A program made the translations under genes and the position numbers. Source: Planctomycetia bacterium (GTDB taxonomy: Bacteria; Planctomycetota; Planctomycetia; Gemmatales; Gemmataceae). Taken from it: a DNA stretch of 37,485 nucleotides. Of the stretch, positions 8,834-16,831 are shown piece after piece (within the stretch, counting starts at the first letter, position 1; every line of letters starts with the position of its first letter). The stretch covers positions 1 to 37,485 of the forward strand of contig SYLG01000038.1 in NCBI GenBank assembly GCA_005808665.1. Direction: 5' to 3'. The notes under the pieces were generated by a model. The model was not told where the DNA came from, did no database searches, and saw nothing but the letters and a program-made list of their open reading frames with translations.

Positions 8834-9444
8834 GGCTGACCCCCAAACGCTTTTTTCAGCTTGGCGATTCCACGCAACCATAATTTTTCCACACTGTCCA
8901 CACTTTTTTCCATCCGATTGGCAACCTCAGGGAAGGTCAATCCCTCGAAGTGCCTCAATAAGATTACTTTTTGATAATCCTCGGAGAGCTTCGCCAAAGC
9001 CTTGGCCACCAAAAGCGATTGTTCTGCCTGGTTGACTTGTTGACTGGGAGAACCTTGAGGGTCAATGGGAAGGATGCCAAAGTTGTTGGCGGAATGGTCC
9101 AGGTCGTTACCAATTTCAACCTCCAGGCGAATGTCGCGGGCCTTGGTCCCTACATAGTGACGCAATTGTCGTGCCAAGGTTCCCGCCATGATGCGCCGAA
9201 GCCATTGGATAAATTGGCCTTCGGCTTCTCCGTGAAACGAGGGGAATTGTCTATGGGCATCGAGGAAAACCTCCTGGACCAAATCAGAGGCGTCAACTTT
9301 TCCTTGGAGTTTTTTACCAATTTCGATGCGCGCCAAAAGCCTGAGGTAATCCCGGTAAAGCTCCATGAGTTGGCCCAGTTGGGCCAAATCCCCGGTTTTG
9401 GCGGCGGCAAGCAGACCATCTGCGTTTGGGTGAGTGGCATTCAT
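8830..9444 (-). CDS. ECF-type RNA polymerase sigma factor (kinase-linked planctomycete group)
   Basis: A 204-residue sigma-70 family ECF factor. Region 2 carries the KVDASDLVQEVFLDAHR helix and the EGQFIQWLRRIMAGTL segment. Region 4 carries LSEDYQKVILLRHFEGLTF, followed by the helix-turn-helix PEVANRMEKSVDSVEKLWLRG. No anti-sigma gene is adjacent; instead the gene is coupled by GTGA overlap to a Ser/Thr kinase. This is the arrangement known for kinase-associated ECF groups in planctomycetes, where phosphorylation is thought to replace an anti-sigma factor. The start ATG 9442-9444 (MNATHP) is preferred to an upstream in-frame codon at 9549, because homologues begin just before the GLLAAAKTGD segment. 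No good Shine-Dalgarno sequence precedes it. It heads the run that ends with DUF4956 and may control its own operon (inference). Confidence 0.9.
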   Translation of the reverse strand: MNATHPNADGLLAAAKTGDLAQLGQLMELYRDYLRLLARIEIGKKLQGKVDASDLVQEVFLDAHRQFPSFHGEAEGQFIQWLRRIMAGTLARQLRHYVGTKARDIRLEVEIGNDLDHSANNFGILPIDPQGSPSQQVNQAEQSLLVAKALAKLSEDYQKVILLRHFEGLTFPEVANRMEKSVDSVEKLWLRGIAKLKKAFGGQP

Positions 9445-9656
9445 GGGATATTGCCTGAAAGGAGGGGCCGTATTGTATTTTAGTGACCAAAACCAATCCA
9501 GACCCGCCCTGCATTTTGCCCATATTTGGGAAAAATTGATGAGAATCACCCGCTACGACTTGCGTTTCCCAATGGTTTTACAGGATTGGTCTACTGTACC
9601 GCAGCCAATGGACCAGATTTCAATCGAATGGATGGATGGACGAAAGGTACAATTGA

Positions 9657-10028
9657 TTATTTGCTTTCGATCCTCTGCCTTTTCAGATGGTCCACTTTAT
9701 AGGCACCCTCGCCGGATTGAAACCTCCGTCCGTGCCACCAATCCAATGCCACCTGCGAGGGAAACCATCGCCCTGCATAATCCCAGCCCCAAGTTCCCTC
9801 ATCAAGGGAAGGGTCCTCCTTTTTGGAAAAGATTTTTGAAAAAAACCTTGGCGCTCCCCCGCCAATAGGGTGGCCTACATTGTATTCTTCCTCCTGGGTT
9901 AAGGCGTGCCTTTTGATTTGCTCCGGATGACCTACCCTGGTTGGATCTTCATGGGTTTTAACCTCAAGAAAGGGGCGATGGCATCCCAGGGAGAAAATCC
10001 ATCCGCAAAGGAGCAAGCGTCTAGCCAA
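9657..10028 (-). CDS. Small probable lipoprotein of a planctomycete-specific type
   Basis: About 123 residues. The N-terminus is LARRLLLCGWIFSLGC, a short basic-hydrophobic signal ending in Gly-Cys. The lipobox is imperfect (SLGC), so lipidation is likely but unproven. The mature part has two VGHP motifs, a Glu-rich EEEYN turn and a C-terminal GTWGWDYAG...WWHGRRFQSGEGAYKVD signature. I associate that ending with short uncharacterised planctomycete proteins. The start is probably TTG 10026-10028, since GGAGGGGGG lies a few bases upstream and the alternative start at 10124 would overlap the GlcG gene by 100 bp. The TTG overlaps the upstream gene's TAG region by 8 bp, implying coupling. Function is unknown; it is probably envelope-associated with its neighbour. 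Confidence 0.6.
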   Translation of the reverse strand: MARRLLLCGWIFSLGCHRPFLEVKTHEDPTRVGHPEQIKRHALTQEEEYNVGHPIGGGAPRFFSKIFSKKEDPSLDEGTWGWDYAGRWFPSQVALDWWHGRRFQSGEGAYKVDHLKRQRIESK

Positions 10029-12402
10029 TGATTCCCCCCTCCGGATTGCGGTTATATTTGTGAAAAGGGAGACGAATGCCAAAAACACGGTAATTGTCCG
10101 CCCGGAGCGCTCCGGGGGAGTCATATCCCAAAATGGCCTGGGTTGTGGTTAAATCGTCCTGGTCCACCCCGTCCCCGGAAATACCCAACCCACCCAGCAA
10201 GGTTTGTCCCGAATAAATGCCACTTGAACCTGGGAAGAAGACGACCCCGTTTTGATTGGCAATATTGGTAGCATCGCGGAAATTGGCGGCCGGATGAAAA
10301 GCACTATAACCCTGGATGCTTACAAAATCCGTATTGGCAAGCCTTGGACCCACTTGACCCCCGGTAATGAGGCTTGTTCCTCCATCATTTAATATCGAAA
10401 ATGGACCTGCCGGTTGGCCATCTATTCCTTCAGGGAATCGGGGAAGGCTTAAATACCGAATGGTTCGACTTGAGAATGAAACCCCCGCAGGAATTCCTGG
10501 AGCCTGGTCAATGGGTTGTAGCTCCGCAGCATTGTCGTAATAGGCCATATTTCGGGCTTTGGCTACCGCAACATCAAGTGAAAAAACGGTTGCACCAGGA
10601 GTTTGGTAAAGGCCCACCACATTTCCCTCGCGGTCACAAACTGCAAAGACCATTTTTTCGGGTGTGTTGGAGGGAGCCCGACCGGTCGGGTTGGCCCCGA
10701 CCCGAAGTACAGACCGGGTGCGGGTTGCCTGATTAATACCCTGTTGAATGATCTGGTTAACCTGGGAACCACTGATTCCAACTCCATCATGGGGAATCAC
10801 CAACCAACCTTCCGGATTGGGGGCCCCACTCACTAGAGTAACCGCAGGATTGGTAGTTACCGGAAAATTCCTGCCGCTGTTGGGGTTTCCAACCCCAAGG
10901 GTTTTGCCAAAGTTTAACAGGTTGGTCGGCCCCTGTGTGCCACCTGGCCCAAAGAGGTCAAGGGTAATGCCTACCAGGTCAATGCGGGCTAGCCCAAGTG
11001 GGATGGGTGAGGCTTGAATTCCCGGTGTCGGTGCAATCCCGGCCAAATCGCCAATTTCAAATCCACCAGCCCCGCCGAGAGCCGCGAACCCGACATATTC
11101 CGACTCGTAAGACCGATCGGGAAGGGCAGGATTGTGGACATTGCTTAAAGCGGAGTTTTCCTCTGTGGCAAGTCCGGTTTTACCCGGGTAAAATACCCCA
11201 ATTCCCCCTACTATTTGGCCATTTTTGTAGATTGGGATTCCACCCGGTAAGGTTGCAATTCCCCTTGCCTGGGCATTGGGTGCCAAGCCTGAAATATAGC
11301 CATAAGACTCGGGGCAAACGAGTTGCTTTCCCTGTGGAACATACGCTGGGTCAATATTGAAACGGGCCGGAAGGAGAATGTCGTCTCCCGTGCCTTTTTT
11401 TCCGTCCGGGCCTGGGTGAACGATGCTGTCACGGTTGGTGTATTCGATGGCGAAAAGATCCACCTGTGGGGTGAACTTGATGTTGGGTGGAAAGTGACCT
11501 GCGATCCCGACTGGAGCGACAAATCCCGGCCCCTGAAGGGTTGGATTTATGGCGTTGGGATACGACTCCACCAACCGCTGGGGCATAGTGGTTTGGCTGA
11601 TGAATTGAATTACCCGCGAGGTTAGGGGACCTTGATCATCTCCGAAAAAAGCACCCGTTCTGGCTTTGGCAAGGGCTCCATCCACGGCGAAAACGAGGTT
11701 GGCCGTATTGGTGGTGATGATTGGGGACACCCCTCCTTCGATGCGAAGCCCAAGGAGGGTCCCATTTTGATCGGTAATGGCGATGATACCATCGTCCGAG
11801 GCGGTGGCAGCAGCCGCCCGATCGAGGATATTGGCCACCTCGCTTTGGGTTAATACCTCTTGAATGGGTACCGGGACGATAACCTTGGGAAGTTCCTTTA
11901 CCACGGAATCAGTTAAAGAGGGCAATATGGTATCCGTCGGTTTAACATGAAACAAATGATTTTTTGACAGCCCCTGGTTAAATGCGGTTGGCCCCGTTCC
12001 CGCAAAAAGTTTATCAATGCCACCGCCCCCGATTAGCGTGGTGGTTCCTCCTCCTCCCCGAAGCACATTATTGCCAGAACCACCATCAAGGGTGGCGGGT
12101 TGAATCAGTTTGGGGTCGACCTGAATGGAATCGTTGCCGCCAAGGGTTTGGACCAAAAGCTCAGAAACCATGGTGGCTGGGAAAGTGCCAACAACTTTGG
12201 CGGCGTCTTGCACCAGTATCTGATTTCCAAGGGTATCGAGGCCAATTTGCACAACATCCCGAAAGGCCGAGCCCGTGACCTGCAACAGCCCATCATGGAG
12301 GCTGATTGTAATGGCCGGGTTGTTCCGGGATTCCAAAGATTCCAACTGCAATGGCTGCGTTTTTTTGGGGGGATTGGATCGAAGAAACAAACGGGAAAAC
12401 AT
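10021..12402 (-). CDS. Secreted protein with two GlcG/HbpS (DUF336-like) domains
   Basis: About 793 residues. The N-terminus has the planctomycete secretion leader form QLESLESRNNPA. A calcium-binding RTX-like patch follows (GGSGNNVLRGGGG, GGGGIDKLFAG, ~100-130). Two GlcG/HbpS-like domains come next. The first begins IQEVLTQSEVANILDRA and holds AITDQNGTLLGLRIEGG and ALAKARTGAFF. The second begins ISGSQVNQIIQQGINQA and holds AVCDREGNVVGLYQTPGA and AVAKARNMAYY. Each is followed by a long insert containing PGGIPIYKNGQIVGGIGV or LLGGLGISGDGVDQDD. HbpS relatives bind heme degradation products or sense redox; the ligand here is unknown. Start ATG 12400-12402 is chosen over TTG 12435 because a GGTGGGG sequence precedes it. 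The gene is divergent from the outer-membrane barrel gene and coupled to the downstream lipoprotein. Confidence 0.82.
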   Translation of the reverse strand: MFSRLFLRSNPPKKTQPLQLESLESRNNPAITISLHDGLLQVTGSAFRDVVQIGLDTLGNQILVQDAAKVVGTFPATMVSELLVQTLGGNDSIQVDPKLIQPATLDGGSGNNVLRGGGGTTTLIGGGGIDKLFAGTGPTAFNQGLSKNHLFHVKPTDTILPSLTDSVVKELPKVIVPVPIQEVLTQSEVANILDRAAAATASDDGIIAITDQNGTLLGLRIEGGVSPIITTNTANLVFAVDGALAKARTGAFFGDDQGPLTSRVIQFISQTTMPQRLVESYPNAINPTLQGPGFVAPVGIAGHFPPNIKFTPQVDLFAIEYTNRDSIVHPGPDGKKGTGDDILLPARFNIDPAYVPQGKQLVCPESYGYISGLAPNAQARGIATLPGGIPIYKNGQIVGGIGVFYPGKTGLATEENSALSNVHNPALPDRSYESEYVGFAALGGAGGFEIGDLAGIAPTPGIQASPIPLGLARIDLVGITLDLFGPGGTQGPTNLLNFGKTLGVGNPNSGRNFPVTTNPAVTLVSGAPNPEGWLVIPHDGVGISGSQVNQIIQQGINQATRTRSVLRVGANPTGRAPSNTPEKMVFAVCDREGNVVGLYQTPGATVFSLDVAVAKARNMAYYDNAAELQPIDQAPGIPAGVSFSSRTIRYLSLPRFPEGIDGQPAGPFSILNDGGTSLITGGQVGPRLANTDFVSIQGYSAFHPAANFRDATNIANQNGVVFFPGSSGIYSGQTLLGGLGISGDGVDQDDLTTTQAILGYDSPGALRADNYRVFGIRLPFHKYNRNPEGGIIG

Positions 12403-12553
12403 GGGCAAACCCCACCGGAATACTCTTGAGCCCAAAGTGGTTGATTCAGCAACTCCATTCCACTATCGTCACCATAACCCCCTTTGGACCAGCAAAATCG
12501 CTATAACCGATCAAATCCATAAAGTTATGCCAATCTGCCAGTCGATCCATGAG
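12403..12553. promoter_or_regulatory. Divergent intergenic region between GlcG-domain gene and barrel gene
   Basis: This 151 bp gap must hold the promoters of two divergent genes. I see no confident -35/-10 pair or operator. An in-frame upstream extension of the barrel reading frame runs through it, but its translation is unlike the protein body and it crosses the start of the opposite gene, so I treat the gap as non-coding. Confidence 0.4.
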
Positions 12554-14470
12554 ATGCCCTCCTATTTGATTTCCCTTGAATTCCTTTTCGGCAAATATCA
12601 AAAGGGGTATGGTTTTTTGAGAGAGAAGTGGGTCCTTTTTTGGTCTTTGTTTATCTCCGGAGTCGCTTCGGGACCAACCATGCTTTGGGCACAATCCAAT
12701 ATTCCTCCCCTATTTCCGAAAGCCACCCTCCCGGAACCTGGAAGTCCGGTAAAACCGGGAACCCCACCCCATGTATTGGAAATCCTTTTTCAGGAAAAAA
12801 TCGAATTGCCCTTGGGATTTACTGGTAGGTCCGGCATTCTTCCCACCGAAGGCCCCTCTCCGGATGGCCATTTTGTCCCTGTCGTGGACCGTTGGCGCAT
12901 TGGTTTTCCGGAATGGGATCGCGGGGGGAAGGACCATCCCTGGTATCAGGAATATCCCTATGATTTGGGACAGTGGTGGGATCCCTATCGTCAGAACATT
13001 CTGAAAAGCGACTACCCGATTTGGGGACAGAACACTTTTCTGGACCTCACCATTACCAGCTTTACTTTTGTCCAACCCAGCACGGTTCCCAGTCAAACGA
13101 CTCCTTTTGAAAGTACCTCCCGTCCTAATACGGAAAATTTTTTCGGTAACCCTAACCAGATCGCCACCCAACAATTCATCTCCTTGGGAATTGACCTTTT
13201 TCATGGTGACACCTCCTTTCGCCCAGTGGATTGGCGGCTCAAATTAACCCCCATATTCAACGCCAACATCCTTACGACCGAGGAACTCGCCCAGGTGAAC
13301 CCGAATGTTCGCAATGGAACCCAACGGGAACGATCCTACATGGCCCTTGAAGAATGGTTTCTTGAAAAGAAAATTGCGGATTGGGGTCCATATTACGATT
13401 TTTCCTCGGTTAGAGTCGGTTCGCAATATTTCAATTCCGACTTTAGGGGTCTTGTTTTTAACAATATCAATCGTGGAGTCCGGTTGTTTGGTTCTCTCAA
13501 CGCCAATCAGGACCAATACAACCTGCTCTATTTCAACATGCTGGAGAAAGATACCAACAGCGGACTCAATACATTTGACAACCGCAACCAGGAAATTGTG
13601 GTTGCCAACTGGTTCCATCAGGATTTCATCTACCCCGGTTACACACTCCAGGGCAGCTTTCACTACAATCACGACGATCCTACCTTACTCTTTAACAACA
13701 ATAACTTCCTTGTCAGGCCGGACCCCGTGGGGGTCTTTAGCCCGCACACCCTTGATGTGTATTATTTGGGTATTACAGGCGATGGTCACATCAACAAGGT
13801 CAATATCAATCACGCCCTGTACACCGCCCTTGGCACAGATAGTCGTAATCCCCTTGCCAACCAGGCCCAGTCCATAAGTGCCTTCATGGGTGCCCTTGAA
13901 CTTTCCTATGATCGCGATTACGCACGGTTCAAAGCATCCTTCTTTTATGCCTCGGGCGATGGCAACCCCAACAATAGTCACGCAACCGGATTTGATTCGA
14001 TTTTTGACCGTCAAAATTTTGCTGGTAGCTTTTTTAGTTGGTGGGGCCGCAATCGCTTGCCCCTTTTTGGTGTTGGGCTGAAACAGGAATTCAGTTTGCT
14101 ACCCGATTTACGATCAAGCAAAACCCAGGGGCAAAGCAATTTCGTAAATCCGGGGATTCAACTTTTCGGTCTGGGCATGGACATTGACTTGACCCCCAAA
14201 GTCAAAATGATCAATAACCTGAATTTCATGTGGTTCGACAAAACAGCTTCTCTTGAGACATTTGTTTACCAGGGAAAAATTGCCCGCCAGATAGGCACGG
14301 ATCTCAGTGTAGGATTGGAATATCGGCCTACATTAAGCAACAATATCCAGTTCGCCACAGGGGTAAACACCCTTGTTCCAGGGGATGGTTTCAAAGACCT
14401 GTACAATAATTTTGGTACGACCGCCCCGGCTCTGGTTTCCGGATTTTTACAGATGACGGTCCAATATTAA
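12554..14470 (+). CDS. Outer-membrane beta-barrel (porin-like) protein
   Basis: About 638 residues. A signal peptide lies at ~22-46 (LREKW, hydrophobic core, LWA-Q). Next is a Pro-rich segment with WD/WW-rich motifs (DLGQWWDPYRQN). Alternating amphipathic strands rich in Phe, Tyr and Asn follow and end in the terminal aromatic signature LQMTVQY, as expected for Bam-dependent outer-membrane barrels. Recognisable segments are VRVGSQYFNSDFRGLVFNN, YFNMLEKDTNSGLNTF and QDFIYPGYTLQGSFHYNHDD. These recall large uncharacterised barrel proteins in other Gram-negative phyla; I cannot give a substrate. The start is uncertain: ATG 12554 gives a long n-region, and TTG 12617 after AAAGGGG would give a tighter signal peptide. 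It lies 10 bp upstream of the cyclase gene, so the two are likely co-transcribed. Confidence 0.75.
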   Translation: MPSYLISLEFLFGKYQKGYGFLREKWVLFWSLFISGVASGPTMLWAQSNIPPLFPKATLPEPGSPVKPGTPPHVLEILFQEKIELPLGFTGRSGILPTEGPSPDGHFVPVVDRWRIGFPEWDRGGKDHPWYQEYPYDLGQWWDPYRQNILKSDYPIWGQNTFLDLTITSFTFVQPSTVPSQTTPFESTSRPNTENFFGNPNQIATQQFISLGIDLFHGDTSFRPVDWRLKLTPIFNANILTTEELAQVNPNVRNGTQRERSYMALEEWFLEKKIADWGPYYDFSSVRVGSQYFNSDFRGLVFNNINRGVRLFGSLNANQDQYNLLYFNMLEKDTNSGLNTFDNRNQEIVVANWFHQDFIYPGYTLQGSFHYNHDDPTLLFNNNNFLVRPDPVGVFSPHTLDVYYLGITGDGHINKVNINHALYTALGTDSRNPLANQAQSISAFMGALELSYDRDYARFKASFFYASGDGNPNNSHATGFDSIFDRQNFAGSFFSWWGRNRLPLFGVGLKQEFSLLPDLRSSKTQGQSNFVNPGIQLFGLGMDIDLTPKVKMINNLNFMWFDKTASLETFVYQGKIARQIGTDLSVGLEYRPTLSNNIQFATGVNTLVPGDGFKDLYNNFGTTAPALVSGFLQMTVQY

Positions 14471-14480
14471 GGGCCAAGGA

Positions 14481-16340
14481 ATGAATGGCATTGTAAACAT
14501 CAAAATATATGAAGAAAAAGAACTGGTAAAATCCCTGGATGTTCACCTTCCCGTGGTTCTGGGCCGCCAGGATTCCGTGGAAGCCGGGCTTTATACCATT
14601 CAAGGGAACCAAGTCCCCCCCAAAATTAACATTGGCAGTATCAACGAAACCACGGTTGGGCGCAGGCATCTTCTGCTGGAACCCCTTGCCAATGGCCTGG
14701 TAGCCATAACCAACATCCACTCCAATCGTGCAGTCCAAATCCTCGATAAGGCAAACCTTGCTCCCAAGGCAATCTTTCATTCCGAATTGCCAACCTCTCT
14801 AACTTTTGAAAAACAAGGCAAAAAGCGCATCATCCTTAGTGCCGAGGGCAGCGAGTTGATGAGCATAAAAAGCCAAACGCTTCCTCCTCAAAACAATCAA
14901 ACCATAAATTCATCGTTTAATGTAAATATATCCAGCTTTCGAAAAATTACTCACGATACTGTCGATCGTGGCGATATCCTGGGATGGCTTGGCACACTCA
15001 TGGATGTCCTGCAATCTGCTGCCGATTCCGACCTCTTCTTCATTCAGGCTGTTCAGGCCGCCGTGGGCATGGCGGAACTGGATCAAGCGGTCCTCTTTCT
15101 TTTTAATGGTTCTTCCTGGACAGTACAGGCAAGCCACACGGCCCCAGGAATTGCACCCGAAATCCTTCCCCCCAGTCAACGCATCCTAAGTATCATTGTC
15201 GAAGAAAAACGGACTTTTTGGCAGACCGTTCATTTTGATTCCCAAACAAGCAAAAGTTTGATTGGTGTCGAATCGGTCATAGTTGCTCCCATCCTTAGCA
15301 GCCAGGACCAGGTCATAGGAGTAGTTTATGGGACCAGGTTGAACCGGAACTCATTACTTACCCAGGGCCAATTCGATGCCCCCCGCAATCCCCTGGGGGA
15401 GATAGAAGGTCGACTGGTTGAGTTGTTGGCCAAGGGAGTGGCCGCAGGTATCGCGCGATTGGATCAGGAAAAACAGGCAGTACAGGCCAAAATAAGATTT
15501 GAACAATTCTTTACTCCCCAACTTGCTACCCAGCTTGCCAAAATTCCCGATTGGGACATGGGTCGCCAGGCTGAAATCACAGCCCTTTTTGTAGACATCA
15601 AAGATTTTTCAAGGTTAAGTGAGCGGCTTGATCCTTCTGTTACCATTCGGTGGATTCAGGACACCCTTAATTTGCTCTCAGAATGTATTCTTAAACGAGG
15701 TGGGGCACTTGTTGACTATATTGGAGACGCAATATTAGCAATTTGGGGCGCCCCGGAAATCCAACATGATCACGCGGAACGGGCTTGCCTTGCCGCCCTT
15801 GAAATGGTGGAATGTCTTTCCGAACTTGGCCCCCGTTGGGAAAGCATACTGGGCGAACGAATGGATTTTTCCGTTGGGATCAACACCGGAATGGCCCAAG
15901 TGGGAAACATCGGGTCCAGGCAAAAATTCAAGTATGGTGCTCTTGGCCCAACCGTCAATTTGTGCTCCCGTATCCAGGGACTTAACAAACGGGTAGGAAC
16001 ACGAATTTTAATTGCGGACTCGACTGAAAAGCAATTGCCGACAAATGTCCTTACCCGTCGCCTTGCCTCCTTTCTTCCCAACAATTTTGAAACCCCGGTC
16101 ACATTGCATGAGATGTTCCCAACGGGTCAAACTTCCTGGCCCCGGCCCAAGGCAGAATATGAAAAGGCTCTCTCCCTATTCGAGAAAGGGGATTTCCTTT
16201 TATGTTCCCGAATGCTTGGAAATTTCCGGGCGGAATTTCCCAATGATGTGCCCTCTCTTCATTTGCTTTTTCGTTCGGTCCGAGGAATGCTGGAAGGTAA
16301 AGGAGATCAGCATCCTGTTTGGGTTTTCCGGGAAAAATAA
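14481..16340 (+). CDS. FHA-GAF-class III nucleotide cyclase
   Basis: A 619-residue cytoplasmic signalling protein. An FHA-like domain (~24-90) shows VVLGRQ, TVGRRH and ITNIHSNRAVQI, which suggests binding of phosphothreonine partners. A GAF-like sensor domain spans ~185-325. A class III cyclase domain spans ~363-545: LFVDIKDFSRLSE with metal Asp372, YIGDAILAIWG with metal Asp416, KFKYGALGPTVNLCSRIQ with Lys482, Asn493 and Arg497. Metal and transition-state residues are present. The base-selecting position that is usually Asp/Thr in a GD-x-VN motif is Pro490, so cAMP or cGMP output cannot be assigned. A short helical tail follows. ATG 14481 has AAGGA just upstream and lies 10 bp after the barrel gene. 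The FHA domain suggests cross-talk with the Ser/Thr kinases nearby (inference). Confidence 0.88.
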   Translation: MNGIVNIKIYEEKELVKSLDVHLPVVLGRQDSVEAGLYTIQGNQVPPKINIGSINETTVGRRHLLLEPLANGLVAITNIHSNRAVQILDKANLAPKAIFHSELPTSLTFEKQGKKRIILSAEGSELMSIKSQTLPPQNNQTINSSFNVNISSFRKITHDTVDRGDILGWLGTLMDVLQSAADSDLFFIQAVQAAVGMAELDQAVLFLFNGSSWTVQASHTAPGIAPEILPPSQRILSIIVEEKRTFWQTVHFDSQTSKSLIGVESVIVAPILSSQDQVIGVVYGTRLNRNSLLTQGQFDAPRNPLGEIEGRLVELLAKGVAAGIARLDQEKQAVQAKIRFEQFFTPQLATQLAKIPDWDMGRQAEITALFVDIKDFSRLSERLDPSVTIRWIQDTLNLLSECILKRGGALVDYIGDAILAIWGAPEIQHDHAERACLAALEMVECLSELGPRWESILGERMDFSVGINTGMAQVGNIGSRQKFKYGALGPTVNLCSRIQGLNKRVGTRILIADSTEKQLPTNVLTRRLASFLPNNFETPVTLHEMFPTGQTSWPRPKAEYEKALSLFEKGDFLLCSRMLGNFRAEFPNDVPSLHLLFRSVRGMLEGKGDQHPVWVFREK

Positions 16341-16419
16341 GTCCCATTCTCCAAAGCCTTACCTTTCGAACCCATGTCCTTGAAAAGTTTGTTAGGGTAT
16401 TGACGAATGGCCGGTTCGA

Positions 16420-16806
16420 TCAGATTCTTTGGGCAAAACAGAGAGTCAGGCCATTGCCATCATGCAACATTATTTCGCGGCAGGCATATTTACGGTCCAC
16501 GGGTCCCTCGGTTAGAATTACACTGCGTCCAATCAATTCGTTTGCCAGGGCGTTGACATCGTCCGTCCAAAAATAACCATTACAACCAAGTCCCGTCGCT
16601 TGCCTGGTAATGGCATCCTGATTGTGGGCGAGGCCAATCTGTAGGACGACATTGTCTCTCCAAATATGGACAAACACGGGGGGATCCAGAAAATAGTCAC
16701 CAATGGTGAATCCCAATTTGTCCCTATACCACTCGGCGGTTTTGATCACATCAGAAACACGAAATTGGGGAAAAACCACCAATAATTTGGCCTTTTTTTG
16801 GTCCAC
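16420..16806 (-). CDS. VOC (glyoxalase/bleomycin-resistance) family protein
   Basis: A 128-residue single-domain protein with the paired beta-alpha-beta-beta-beta layout of the vicinal oxygen chelate superfamily. Visible segments are FPQFRVSDVIKTAEWYRDKL, GFTIGDYFLDPPVFVHIWRD, YFWTDDVNALANELI and the closing REIMLHDGNGLTLCF. The superfamily includes glyoxalase I, dioxygenases and drug-binding proteins; substrate here is unknown. The start GTG 16804-16806 (VDQKKAKLL) is preferred because AAGGGGCG lies just upstream and it falls 25 bp after the DUF1570 stop. The longer frame to 16899 would overlap that gene. It is the last gene of the probable L27-containing operon and converges on the cyclase gene with ~80 bp between them. 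Confidence 0.82.
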   Translation of the reverse strand: MDQKKAKLLVVFPQFRVSDVIKTAEWYRDKLGFTIGDYFLDPPVFVHIWRDNVVLQIGLAHNQDAITRQATGLGCNGYFWTDDVNALANELIGRSVILTEGPVDRKYACREIMLHDGNGLTLCFAQRI

Positions 16807-16831
16807 CGATTCGCCCCTTGTTTCCGATTCC

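Noticed and set aside
12275-12553. The in-frame upstream extension of the outer-membrane barrel gene.
   Set aside because: It would overlap the start of the divergent GlcG-domain gene, lacks secretion features, and puts the signal peptide more than 100 residues in.
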